DNA of 8,994 nucleotides from Blastocatellia bacterium (GTDB taxonomy: Bacteria; Acidobacteriota; Blastocatellia; Pyrinomonadales; Pyrinomonadaceae): assembly GCA_013695195.1 (NCBI GenBank), contig JACDAY010000128.1, forward strand, positions 1 through 8,994, in the 5' to 3' direction. Of this stretch, positions 1 through 6,051 are shown in pieces. A program made the translations under genes and the position numbers. The notes under the pieces were generated by a model that saw only the letters and a list, made by a program, of their open reading frames with translations, searched no databases and was not told where the DNA came from. Each line of letters starts with the position of its first letter. Position 1 is the stretch's first letter.

Positions 1-343
1 TTCCGGTAAAACGAAACGTTCCGGAGCCTTTGCCATTGGTAAAGCTGCCTTCGCATTCGATAGTGCCGGCTTCGCGGACAAGTCGAAAACCGGCCTTTCC
101 GTTTTGTGAGCTATCACTAGTCAGCCCTTGCAGATCTTCGTAAGCGAAGCTCGTGCCGTGCTGGTTTTTGCCGCCTTTTTCAGTTCGGCGTTCAAATGAA
201 AGGTATATTTTGTCAGGTTTCTCAGCTTTCGTGCTCGCAGACCATTCGCCGGTAATAACCGTCTGAGCCACGATGATATAAGAACCGAAAACAATAATGA
301 TCAGGACTAAATTGAATAAGCCGAAAATAATACTTTTCCTCAT
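1..343 (-). CDS. Exported hypothetical protein, 5' part only (runs off left edge)
   Basis: The first 114 codons of a gene whose 3' end lies outside the window. The ATG at 343 is preceded by a near-perfect Shine-Dalgarno, GGAGGT (351-356 on the minus strand), 7 bases away, which fixes the start. The protein opens with MRKS and a hydrophobic stretch (about residues 5-26, ending IIVAQT), read as a signal peptide or membrane anchor. A beta-rich region follows with GEWSAS (about 31-36), LSFERR, GKNQHG, DLQGL, FRLVREAGT and EGSFTNGKGSGTFRF. From memory, this GEW...DLQGL...REAGT...GSGTF pattern occurs in acidobacterial proteins, including the extracellular part of some BlaR1/M56-type peptidases. The missing C-terminus prevents deciding whether this is a stand-alone protein. 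No function is assigned. Complete translation in one frame with no interruption supports a real gene. Confidence 0.75.
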   Translation of the reverse strand, partial: MRKSIIFGLFNLVLIIIVFGSYIIVAQTVITGEWSASTKAEKPDKIYLSFERRTEKGGKNQHGTSFAYEDLQGLTSDSSQNGKAGFRLVREAGTIECEGSFTNGKGSGTFRFTG

Positions 344-350
344 TTTGTAA

Positions 351-356
351 ACCTCC
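351..356 (-). promoter_or_regulatory. Strong Shine-Dalgarno of the left-edge gene
   Basis: GGAGGT on the minus strand, 7 bases before the ATG at 343. It decides the start codon and shows that the reading frame at 222-410 in another phase is not the gene. Confidence 0.75.
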
Positions 357-372
357 GGAGATTAGGATTTTG

Positions 373-393
373 TTGTAAGAAATTGCGTTACAA
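373..393. repeat. Inverted repeat TTGTAA-N9-TTACAA in the leader of the left-edge gene
   Basis: TTGTAA (373-378) and TTACAA (388-393) are perfect inverted 6-mers with a 9-base gap, 30 bases upstream of the left-edge gene's start codon. It could be a dimeric repressor operator or a weak leader hairpin. It is AT-rich and short, so chance is possible. Confidence 0.3.
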
Positions 394-400
394 AAGAGGA

Positions 401-426
401 ACACCGACAACGGGGGATTTGTGACA
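401..426 (-). promoter_or_regulatory. Possible ECF-sigma-type promoter for the left-edge gene
   Basis: Read on the minus strand, TGTCACA (426-420) is followed after 13 bases by CGGTGTT (406-400). No sigma-70 promoter with good spacing was seen between the GNAT gene and this start. TGTCACA is the known -35 element of ECF41-type promoters, but the usual CGTC -10 is not at the expected place, so the assignment is tentative. The implied start of transcription near 394 would give a leader of about 50 bases containing the 373-393 dyad. Confidence 0.25.
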
Positions 427-522
427 GAAATTCCTATTCTTTTTGATTACGTACGAAAAGTATTGCGGCAAGAAAGATATATCCACGAAACAAAATCAAT
501 TAATCAATAAAGAATCAAATAT

Positions 523-536
523 CTTATTCCAATAAG
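523..536. repeat. Short palindrome CTTATT-CC-AATAAG
   Basis: Perfect 6-base inverted arms with a 2-base centre, 28 bases past the stop codon of the acetyltransferase gene. There is no convincing T-run on the minus strand right after it, so it is at best a weak terminator. It may also be a protein-binding palindrome. Apart from this, 411-564 is AT-rich and shows nothing recognisable except the possible promoter at 401-426. Confidence 0.25.
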
Positions 537-564
537 GCTAATGATAAACAAAACAGCGGAGGTA

Positions 565-1041
565 TCAGACGCCCAACTTTTCAAAAGATTGGCCGGTAAA
601 TTTAAAATGGCTCTCCTCGGAATTACTTTCGGCTCCGAGTTTTTTATAAAACTTAATCGCCGGCTCATTCCAGTCAAGCACCTGAAAATCTATACGCTCA
701 AAGCCGCGTGATTTTGCGGTCTTCGCAATTTCTTTCAATATCATTTCGCCGACGCCTTTGCCGCGGTATTCGCCGTCTACATATATATCTTCAAGATAAA
801 AACCGCGTTGGCCGCGAAAGCTTGCGAAGTAAGGATAAAAAAGAGCGTAACCAATAAACCTTCCGTTATTATTAGCGACAAGTCCCTCGACAAACGCTCC
901 GTCGTCAAACATTGCCGCATTAAGCTTTTCTTCGGTTATTTCACAATAATCGGCCAGGTTCTCATACTCGGCAAGATCCCGCATAAGATCGATTATGCCG
1001 GCGACGTCTTTGAGCTGAGCTTTTTCTACAACAATACTCAT
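565..1041 (-). CDS. GNAT-family N-acetyltransferase, SSAT-like
   Basis: A 158-residue cytoplasmic acetyl-CoA-dependent N-acetyltransferase. The acetyl-CoA pyrophosphate loop is visible as EYRGKGVG (about 91-98), preceded by the strand LEDIYVDG. The C-terminal motif B is DWNEPAIKFYKKLGA (about 123-137), with Tyr132 in the position of the usual catalytic acid. WNEP-I-FYK followed by an SEE segment is typical of the spermidine/spermine (diamine) or thialysine acetyltransferase subgroup, and the length matches that subgroup (about 160-170). The likely substrate is therefore a small polyamine or amino compound, but specificity cannot be read from sequence. The N-terminus begins directly with the beta-1/alpha-1 unit (IVVEKAQLKDVAGIIDLM), which supports the start, although no Shine-Dalgarno precedes it. 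It lies 66 bases downstream of the TPR gene on the same strand, across a hairpin, so it may be partly co-transcribed. Confidence 0.9.
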   Translation of the reverse strand: MSIVVEKAQLKDVAGIIDLMRDLAEYENLADYCEITEEKLNAAMFDDGAFVEGLVANNNGRFIGYALFYPYFASFRGQRGFYLEDIYVDGEYRGKGVGEMILKEIAKTAKSRGFERIDFQVLDWNEPAIKFYKKLGAESNSEESHFKFTGQSFEKLGV

Positions 1042-1051
1042 ATTCAGTAAA

Positions 1052-1080
1052 GGCCGTGCGTGAAATTATCAAGCACGGCC
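1052..1080 (-). terminator. Hairpin between TPR gene and acetyltransferase gene
   Basis: GGCCGTGC (1052-1059) pairs perfectly with GCACGGCC (1073-1080). Inside, TGA (1061-1063) can pair with TCA (1069-1071) after one mismatch. It lies 27 bases past the stop of the TPR gene, in minus-strand orientation, and is followed by only a weak TTTACT tail. It could be a rho-independent terminator with a poor U-tract, or an attenuator or mRNA stabiliser between two co-transcribed genes. It sits immediately upstream of the GNAT start, where it would also affect initiation. Confidence 0.5.
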
Positions 1081-1107
1081 CCCCGGGAAACATTTGCAAA
1101 TAACTAT

Positions 1108-2418
1108 CTAGTTTTTCTTTTTCGAACTCGTAATCTTTTGCGGCGCAACGTTTTGCTCCGTTTTAAGCGTTTCAATTAACCCGACCGCATCCGTTTTGAA
1201 TTTATGCGAATCGGGAGCAAGGCTTACAAATTTCTGTAGATAATTGGCTCCTTCCTGCAGTTTCGCTTTATCATTGTTGAGAAAGCCTATATTGACCAGA
1301 CTAAAACCTATGCCTGCCAAAGCATCCGGGTTTTCCGGCGACGTGCCCAACGCAGTCTGATAAGCAGCAAGAGCCTTTTCAGTTTCCCCCGCTTCGAGCA
1401 TTACTTCACCATAAACCAATTGCGCTTTTGATTTTTTTGCCGCGTCGGTTTCGACTGCGAGATAAGCATCAAACGCTTCCTTTGATTCTGCGGCTTTCGA
1501 TGGATTTGCCTTTGTTACGACGATCAGGCGATAAGCATCCGTGAGCCCGTTCAAAGAATCATAAATAGCTTTATCATGGTTTGCTTTATCTGTGATTTCG
1601 GCCGCCGGTGCATTTTTCAAGAGTGTCCACGAGCGGTTGTAACCGGTGAGAGCAGCCTCGAGATCCTGTTTTACTTTACCGAGCGCCTCTGTTTTTACGG
1701 CTGCATCCGTAGATTTAATTGCTTTGTTATAATTGTCGATCGCACGGTTTTTCAAAGCTACACCTTTGTTATTAAGAAGAACAGAAGCACTTCCGGCATA
1801 ATCCGGGTTCGCGGCAATGCCCTCATCGTATTTGGTGATAGCCAAATCGTAATTCTTGGAGTTGAAAGCGGCGTTTCCGTCCGCCAATGATTTTGTAACA
1901 GATGCGTTTTCGGTTTCAATCTTTTTCTTTTGTGCTTCGTTTTCGGCAATCAGCTTTAAGCGCTCGGCTTCAGCTTTTTTAGATTCGGCCGTCGGCTGTT
2001 GGGCAGCCGAACCGGTCGCGGCAGCTCCACTGACAGCTTGCCTGATTTCTTCTTCTGTCCAACGCTTGCCGTCGCCTTCCGTAAGCGAAATAAGAATTTT
2101 TTCACTTCCGGCCCTTACGTTGGGATAATAACCAGGCGCAGCAACGGGAGCGCTCACAGCTAAGACAAAGGTTGCTCCCAACGGCAGTCCCGCAAATACA
2201 AATTCACCTCTTTTATTTGTCTTGGCTGATGGAAGCTTTGATTTAACATCGGTACGATATACCTCGACCATCGCCCCATCCACAGGAACAGATGTCCCAT
2301 CGGCTTTCTTTAGCTCGACTTTTCCCGAAACAGGCGCCGTCTGGGATAAGGCAGTAAGGCTTCCGGCCAGAAGTAAAAAGAGCGCTAAACAAAATGTAAG
2401 ATAATTTTTTCGAAACAT
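1108..2418 (-). CDS. Exported protein with carboxypeptidase-regulatory-like domain and TPR repeats
   Basis: 436 residues. Residues 1-26 form a signal peptide (basic MFRKN, a long leucine/alanine core, and a likely cut after ALSQ or nearby). Residues about 28-112 resemble a carboxypeptidase-regulatory/Cna-B-like beta-sandwich: SGKVELKKADG, VPVDGAMVEVYRTD, then TNKRGEFVFAGLPLG. An Ala/Gln-rich linker (about 130-145) and a charged helical, probably coiled-coil segment (145-178) lead to a TPR-like unit (about 174-207, GNAAFNSKNYDLAITKYDEG) and a helical middle. Two more TPRs follow (about 332-366 and 367-400), then a Lys-rich tail. It is probably a periplasmic or surface scaffold; no catalytic residues were seen. 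Architectures with an N-terminal carboxypeptidase-like fold plus TPRs are common in Acidobacteriota. The ATG at 2418 has GGAGGA at 2425-2430 (minus), 6 bases away, which fixes the start. Confidence 0.85.
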   Translation of the reverse strand: MFRKNYLTFCLALFLLLAGSLTALSQTAPVSGKVELKKADGTSVPVDGAMVEVYRTDVKSKLPSAKTNKRGEFVFAGLPLGATFVLAVSAPVAAPGYYPNVRAGSEKILISLTEGDGKRWTEEEIRQAVSGAAATGSAAQQPTAESKKAEAERLKLIAENEAQKKKIETENASVTKSLADGNAAFNSKNYDLAITKYDEGIAANPDYAGSASVLLNNKGVALKNRAIDNYNKAIKSTDAAVKTEALGKVKQDLEAALTGYNRSWTLLKNAPAAEITDKANHDKAIYDSLNGLTDAYRLIVVTKANPSKAAESKEAFDAYLAVETDAAKKSKAQLVYGEVMLEAGETEKALAAYQTALGTSPENPDALAGIGFSLVNIGFLNNDKAKLQEGANYLQKFVSLAPDSHKFKTDAVGLIETLKTEQNVAPQKITSSKKKN

Positions 2419-2643
2419 TTTAATTCCTCCGATAATCGTCTGAAAAACGTGAAATGCTAATTTTTAAGATGCCGCGCATTAAAAAAGGGTTCATTGAATT
2501 CCATTATAATAACCCAGTTGTGCTGAAATGTTGAAGCTTAACTATGGATTTATGACAATAATCCGAAATCGGAGTAATTTATTATCCTTATGGCCTGTGT
2601 TATCGTAATTTTTTCCTATTGAAGAGCAATTTATTGGAGACCG
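2419..2643. other. Divergent intergenic region between the TPR gene and serC
   Basis: 225 AT-rich bases that should hold both promoters. A perfect TATAAT occurs on the plus strand at 2505-2510 and also on the minus strand at 2508-2503, because the sequence ATTATAAT is nearly self-complementary. Neither has a recognisable TTGACA 16-18 bases upstream. For serC, TTGAAG (2531-2536) is followed after 17 bases by GACAAT (2554-2559), a weak match. No RNA gene or repeat was seen. Confidence 0.35.
2425..2430 (-). promoter_or_regulatory. Shine-Dalgarno of the TPR gene
   Basis: GGAGGA followed by ATTAAA and the ATG. The same GGAGGAATTAA string precedes the cold-shock gene, suggesting a favoured ribosome-binding context in this genome. 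Confidence 0.7.
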
Positions 2644-3732
2644 ATGACAGACATAATCTACAATTTCAGTGCGGGTCCGGCGGTTCTGCCTCTACCGGTT
2701 CTCGGAAAAGCCCGTGAGGAAATGCTTTCTTTACATGGAATTGGGATGAGCGTGATGGAGATCAGTCATCGTTCAAAGCATTTCGAAACAATTTTGGAAT
2801 CGGCAAAAAAAGGCATACGCGATCTGCTTCAAATACCCTGGAATTATCAAATATTGTTTTTGCAGGGCGGAGCAACGCTTCAATTCTCGATGATCCCAAT
2901 GAATTTCCTTGCTCGAAACGAGTCAGCCGATTACGTTATTACCGGTGCCTGGGGTGAGAAAGCTTTGAAAGAAGCAGAGCGCTGCGGCAAAATCAACACG
3001 ATATATTCTGCTGCCGATAGCGGATTTAACTCCGTCCCGGCACAGGACGAATTGAGATTTACACCTGACGCGCGCTACATCCACTATGTATCGAACGAAA
3101 CTATACACGGCGTCGAGTTTAAATACGATCTGGACGGTGGAGGAATTCCTGTCGTCTGCGATGCATCGTCAAATATTCTTTCAAAGCCGATCGAAATTGA
3201 AAAATATGCTTTGATCTACGCCGGAGCTCAAAAAAATATCGGCCCAAGTGGCGTAACGCTTGTCATTATCCGTGACGATCTTCTGGAAGCTGTGCCGAAG
3301 AACCAGCATTCTATGCTCGACTACCGCAAGCTGGCCGAACAAGGCTCAATGCTCAACACGCCGAATACGTGGGGAATTTATCTCATTGGCCTGGTTTGCG
3401 ATTGGTTGAAAGCCCAGGGCGGCCTCGCGGCAATGAAGGGCAGGAATGAGGCAAAGGCGGCTTTGATCTACAACGCGATTGAGAGCAGCGACGGCTTTTA
3501 TCGCGGCCATGCTCAAGCGGGCTCGCGCTCGATTATGAACGTTACATTCCGCCTGCCGTCCGAAGACCTCGAAGTGCAGTTTTGCTCGGAAGCGGCAGCT
3601 CAAGAGATGGACGGCCTAAAGGGACACCGCTCGGTCGGCGGGATCCGCGCGTCGATTTATAACGCATTTCAGATGGATGGCGTGGAAAAACTGGTCGAGT
3701 TTATGGCAGACTTTGCGGGGCGAAACGGTTAG
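2644..3732 (+). CDS. serC: Phosphoserine aminotransferase
   Basis: 362 residues, full length for the family (E. coli SerC has 362). It is a cytoplasmic PLP enzyme that transaminates 3-phosphohydroxypyruvate with glutamate to give 3-phosphoserine, the second step of serine synthesis; the family also acts in some pyridoxine pathways. Visible landmarks are NFSAGPAVLP (7-16), the substrate-binding SHRSKHF (41-47), the PLP phosphate loop GGATLQ (75-80), GAWGEKA (101-107), SNETIHGVE (150-158), Asp173 in VCDASS contacting the PLP ring, the Schiff-base Lys197 in GAQKNIGPSG, NTPNTW (238-243) and GHRSVGGIRASIYNA (327-341). GGAG at 2636-2639, four bases before the ATG, supports the start. No serA or serB lies beside it, so it is a single-gene unit here. 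It converges on selA across a repeat-filled spacer. Confidence 0.97.
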   Translation: MTDIIYNFSAGPAVLPLPVLGKAREEMLSLHGIGMSVMEISHRSKHFETILESAKKGIRDLLQIPWNYQILFLQGGATLQFSMIPMNFLARNESADYVITGAWGEKALKEAERCGKINTIYSAADSGFNSVPAQDELRFTPDARYIHYVSNETIHGVEFKYDLDGGGIPVVCDASSNILSKPIEIEKYALIYAGAQKNIGPSGVTLVIIRDDLLEAVPKNQHSMLDYRKLAEQGSMLNTPNTWGIYLIGLVCDWLKAQGGLAAMKGRNEAKAALIYNAIESSDGFYRGHAQAGSRSIMNVTFRLPSEDLEVQFCSEAAAQEMDGLKGHRSVGGIRASIYNAFQMDGVEKLVEFMADFAGRNG

Positions 3733-3769
3733 GATTTGATTGTACCAGGATTTATGCCCGGCGGAGCGT

Positions 3770-3800
3770 GTCAGAACCGGTAGCGGTAGCGACCGGATTC
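3770..3800 (+). repeat. REP-like repeat, copy 1 (forward)
   Basis: A 31-base element downstream of serC. CCGGT (3778-3782) and ACCGG (3792-3796) form a hairpin with a 9-base loop. The reverse complement of 3843-3873 matches it at 25 of 31 positions, sharing GTCAG, ACCGG, CGGTAG, ACCGG and TTC in the same order and spacing. A third relative lies at 7193-7221. It does not contribute to any convincing gene. Confidence 0.65.
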
Positions 3801-3821
3801 CTGGCTTCCAACAAGACGGCC

Positions 3822-3840
3822 CGCTCAAAAATTGCGAGCG
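3822..3840. repeat. Central hairpin between the two REP-like copies
   Basis: CGCTC (3822-3826) and GAGCG (3836-3840) are inverted with a 9-base loop. It sits midway between the two inverted REP-like copies, so the whole of 3770-3873 can fold as three hairpins or one long imperfect stem. Lying between convergent serC and selA, it could also help end transcription from both sides, though no T-run follows directly. Confidence 0.4.
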
Positions 3841-3842
3841 AA

Positions 3843-3873
3843 GAACCCGGTTACTACCGTTCCCGGTGCTGAC
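3843..3873 (-). repeat. REP-like repeat, copy 2 (inverted)
   Basis: The inverted partner of 3770-3800, 25 of 31 bases identical when reverse-complemented. Differences fall mainly in the loop and at paired sites, as in diverged members of a structured repeat family. The arrangement of two inverted units around a central stretch resembles BIME-type REP doublets of other bacteria. Confidence 0.6.
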
Positions 3874-3907
3874 AAATAATCCGTCATATAAACTTCGTTT
3901 TTTATCA

Positions 3908-3925
3908 TCTTTTGCGTCTTTTGCG
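3908..3925. repeat. Tandem 9-base duplication abutting the selA stop codon
   Basis: TCTTTTGCG occurs twice in direct tandem (3908-3916, 3917-3925), ending at the base before the selA stop codon. On the minus strand it reads CGCAAAAGA twice right after TAA. Runs of CGCAAAGA-like units are, as I recall, frequent intergenic elements in several environmental phyla; this is a short, degenerate instance. Confidence 0.5.
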
Positions 3926-5350
3926 TTATATAATTTGTCTCAAAATCTCCAAAAGCTCAACTTCCTCACTTTCCGAGACTGTTCTGAGGTCGACCAATAC
4001 TTTGTTTTCCATGATCCTGGCGATCACAGGAGGATTCGACATTCGTAAACTCTTTTCCAGTTCATTACCTGAAAGTCGTCCGTGCATTAAGGCAACGAGC
4101 ATCGTTTCGCGCCGCACATCAGGAGCGGCGCCGCCGCCTACCACGGAGCTTCCGGCAATTATCTCGACCGCGAGATCACTATTCGTCCCGATTGCTTTCA
4201 ATAATGACTTAGCGAACGTCCGGGTTCGTTCCGCAAGATTGTGCGTGTCAGCCGACAGCATGCTCAGCACAGGAATTTCCGTCAGTGCGGTTTCCTGCAA
4301 ATACGATTTGATCGTGGCTCCAAGCGCCGCATATATCATTTTATCGACACGCAGCGCACGATAAAGCGGATGTTTCCGTAACTGTTCGATCATGTCACGG
4401 CGTCCGGCGATCAGGCCGGACTGCGGCCCGCCAAGCAGCTTATCGCCGCTGAAGGTTACGATATCAGCTCCGGCAGCAATGGATCGGCTTATCACCGGTT
4501 CATCGACGAGGCCGTATTCGCTCATATCGAATATCGCGCCCGAGCCCGCGTCTTCGTAAAGCAAAATTCTGTTTTGGTGCGCCAGATCGGCAAGCTCCGT
4601 GATCGACGGCTTTTCCGTAAAACCCGTTATCCTGTAATTTGACGGATGAACACGCAAAACGAGTGCCGTGTTGTCGCCGATAGCTTTTTCATAATCGGAA
4701 AGCTTGGTGCGGTTAGTTGTCCCGACTTCGCGCAGGGTCGCACCGGATTGCGTCAGCACGTCGGGCACCCGGAAATCGCCGCCGATCTCGACTAATTCAC
4801 CTCGCGATACTACGACTTCGCGCCCGTGTGCAAAAACCGACAGGACGAGCAACGCGGCTGCGGCGCAGTTATTAACGATCAGAGCGCTCTCGGCTCCGCA
4901 AATTTCAGCAAGCAGCTTTTCGGCACTCGCGCCGCGCCTCCCGCGCTTTCCGGTTTCAACATCGTATTCAAGATGGCAGTAACCGGAAGCTTCTTCAAAT
5001 ACGGCTCGTTTCGCATTTTCGGAAAGCGGCGCACGTCCCAGATTGGTGTGGATAATTACGCCTGTTGCGTTAATTACGCGGCGAAGCCCTGAGTTTTTTT
5101 CGTTATTCCCGGCATTATGGAGCTTTGCCTCTGTTTCGGCGAGTAGATTTTCGCCTGTAAAAATTTTGCGGTTGTCCGTTATGCGGATTTCGGATCGAAC
5201 CGATTCAACGGCTTCGCGTGCGAGAGATGTCGTTCTTTTTCTACCTATTTCGGAAACCATTTTCCGTCCGGCTTCGGTCCCCAACACTTCATCAACCGAG
5301 GGCAAAAGCCGTAAAACGCGATGATTTTCCGATGCGTCCGATTTGTCCAT
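3926..5350 (-). CDS. selA: L-seryl-tRNA(Sec) selenium transferase (selenocysteine synthase)
   Basis: 474 residues, close to E. coli SelA (463). It is a PLP enzyme, a decamer in known bacterial members, that converts Ser-tRNA(Sec) to Sec-tRNA(Sec) with selenophosphate. The N-terminal tRNA-binding domain starts with LLPSVDEVLG (15-24), in line with the equivalent LPAIDRLL of E. coli, which supports the start despite no Shine-Dalgarno. Core motifs are INATGVIIHTNLGRAPL (93-109), YDVETGKRGRRG (129-140), IVNNCAAAALL (158-168), SRGELVEIGGDFRVPDV (182-198), EVGTTNRT (208-215) and the Schiff-base Lys304 in SFSGDKLLGGPQSG-type context (301-312). HPLYRALRVDKM (327-338) follows. Nothing is truncated. 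selB, selC and selD are not in the window. Presence of selA implies that the genome encodes selenoproteins, unless the gene is a relic; intact motifs argue against that. Confidence 0.97.
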   Translation of the reverse strand: MDKSDASENHRVLRLLPSVDEVLGTEAGRKMVSEIGRKRTTSLAREAVESVRSEIRITDNRKIFTGENLLAETEAKLHNAGNNEKNSGLRRVINATGVIIHTNLGRAPLSENAKRAVFEEASGYCHLEYDVETGKRGRRGASAEKLLAEICGAESALIVNNCAAAALLVLSVFAHGREVVVSRGELVEIGGDFRVPDVLTQSGATLREVGTTNRTKLSDYEKAIGDNTALVLRVHPSNYRITGFTEKPSITELADLAHQNRILLYEDAGSGAIFDMSEYGLVDEPVISRSIAAGADIVTFSGDKLLGGPQSGLIAGRRDMIEQLRKHPLYRALRVDKMIYAALGATIKSYLQETALTEIPVLSMLSADTHNLAERTRTFAKSLLKAIGTNSDLAVEIIAGSSVVGGGAAPDVRRETMLVALMHGRLSGNELEKSLRMSNPPVIARIMENKVLVDLRTVSESEEVELLEILRQII

Positions 5351-5456
5351 AAGAGCATTCTAACGGATTAACTTTAAAAATGTGGAACTCCCGCCGAAAT
5401 ACGGATATACTTCTAAAGGGAATCCTTTCTTTCAAATCCGCACGGAGAATTAAACA
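5351..5456. other. Divergent spacer between selA and the 106-residue protein
   Basis: 106 bases containing both start regions. I saw no consensus sigma-70 promoter in either direction and no repeat or RNA gene. GGAG (5444-5447) serves the plus-strand gene. Confidence 0.4.
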
Positions 5457-5777
5457 ATGGCAGCAATCGGCAACAAGCTTTATAGACAGACCTCCAGCCG
5501 TCTGGAAGAAGCCGCAGCAATCGATAAACAGATCTCGCGCCTGGAAGACGATATCCGCAAGCTCAAAATAGATTTCGATATTTATTTTAACGGCTCCACG
5601 AAACGGCCGCCTCTAGAAGCCAGGGCAAGGCTTGAAGCTACGATCAAGCGGGTCTCGGATAACCGGAATATCTCCTACGCCCAGCGGTACCAGCTAAATG
5701 CTCTTATTTCCCGTTTTACATCTTACAGAGAGCTTTGGCGAAGAACCTTAAGGGCAAGAGGCGAAGAACTCATCTAA
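5457..5777 (+). CDS. Small coiled-coil protein, possibly MXAN_5187 C-terminal family
   Basis: 106 residues, basic, no signal peptide or membrane segment, so probably cytoplasmic. Residues about 10-40 form a heptad-like helix (SSRLEEAAAIDKQISRLEDD). DFDIYFNGSTKRPP (39-52) and ISYAQRYQLNALISRFTSYRELWRR (72-96) follow, the latter predicted helical. The DF-x-x-YFNG, KRPP and RF-x-S-Y-x-ELW pattern matches my memory of a conserved domain found in myxobacterial MXAN_5187-type and acidobacterial proteins; its biochemical role is unknown to me. The start is supported by GGAG (5444-5447) nine bases before the ATG. A strong terminator begins two bases after the stop, so it is a one-gene transcript or the last gene of one. 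It diverges from selA, with no evident functional link. Confidence 0.8.
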   Translation: MAAIGNKLYRQTSSRLEEAAAIDKQISRLEDDIRKLKIDFDIYFNGSTKRPPLEARARLEATIKRVSDNRNISYAQRYQLNALISRFTSYRELWRRTLRARGEELI

Positions 5778-5813
5778 AAAAAGCGAACCTTAAAATCGGG
5801 TTCGCTCTTTTCC
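5776..5813. terminator. Bidirectional rho-independent terminator between convergent genes
   Basis: AGCGAACC (5782-5789) pairs perfectly with GGTTCGCT (5799-5806) around a 9-base loop. On the plus strand the stem is followed by CTTTTCCTT. On the minus strand the last stem base and the following six give seven consecutive T. It lies directly after the stop of the 106-residue gene and 23-30 bases past the stop of the cold-shock gene, so it can serve both, more strongly the cold-shock gene. Confidence 0.9.
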
Positions 5814-5835
5814 TTATTGACAACCGTTAGAGTAT

Positions 5836-6051
5836 TCAGACAGCAACCTTCTTCATAACATTTTCAGCCTGTGGCCCTTTTGGGCCGGTGGTAACCTCGT
5901 ATTCAACCTCCTGGCCCTGGATCAACGTCTTATAACCGTCACCTGTTATCGAGCTGTAATGCACGAATATATCCTGCTCACCGGGTTGTTCGATAAAACC
6001 GTAACCCTTTGCGTTGTTGAACCATTTTACCATTCCAATTTCTTTAGACAT
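5836..6051 (-). CDS. Cold-shock domain protein (CspA family)
   Basis: 71 residues, the typical single cold-shock domain (OB fold) that binds single-stranded RNA and DNA and melts RNA secondary structure. RNP1 is KGYGFI (15-20) and RNP2 is DIFVHYS (27-33). VKWFNNAKGYG and the tail GPKGPQAENV are family hallmarks. The start at 6051 (MSKEIGMVKW) is chosen over the upstream in-frame ATG at 6099 because AGGAGGA (6061-6067, minus) lies 9 bases before it, and the extra 16 residues of the longer form have no family counterpart. It is a single-gene unit with its own promoter, a long structured leader and a strong terminator. Whether it is cold-induced or constitutive cannot be told from the coding sequence; the leader suggests post-transcriptional control. 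Confidence 0.97.
   Translation of the reverse strand: MSKEIGMVKWFNNAKGYGFIEQPGEQDIFVHYSSITGDGYKTLIQGQEVEYEVTTGPKGPQAENVMKKVAV

Noticed and set aside
222..410. 62-residue minus-strand reading frame overlapping the left-edge gene
   Set aside because: It is in a different phase from the frame that has a perfect Shine-Dalgarno, a signal peptide and family-like motifs. It has no ribosome-binding site and is a shadow.
565..567. TGA stops (GNAT, cold-shock and TDO genes) as possible selenocysteine codons, given selA
   Set aside because: Each protein is complete at its TGA, no conserved extension follows, and no SECIS-like hairpin sits right after them.
2503..2510. Perfect TATAAT on both strands
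   Set aside because: No -35-like element at 16-18 bases on either strand, and the near-self-complementary AT-rich sequence makes both matches easy by chance. Mentioned only within the intergenic entry.
3733..3925. Searched for selC (tRNA-Sec) near selA
   Set aside because: No long acceptor/T-arm, no GTTCGAATC-type T-loop and no cloverleaf were visible here or in the other spacers.
3740..4048. 102-residue plus-strand reading frame after serC
   Set aside because: It runs through the inverted REP-like repeats and into the antisense of selA, and has no family features.
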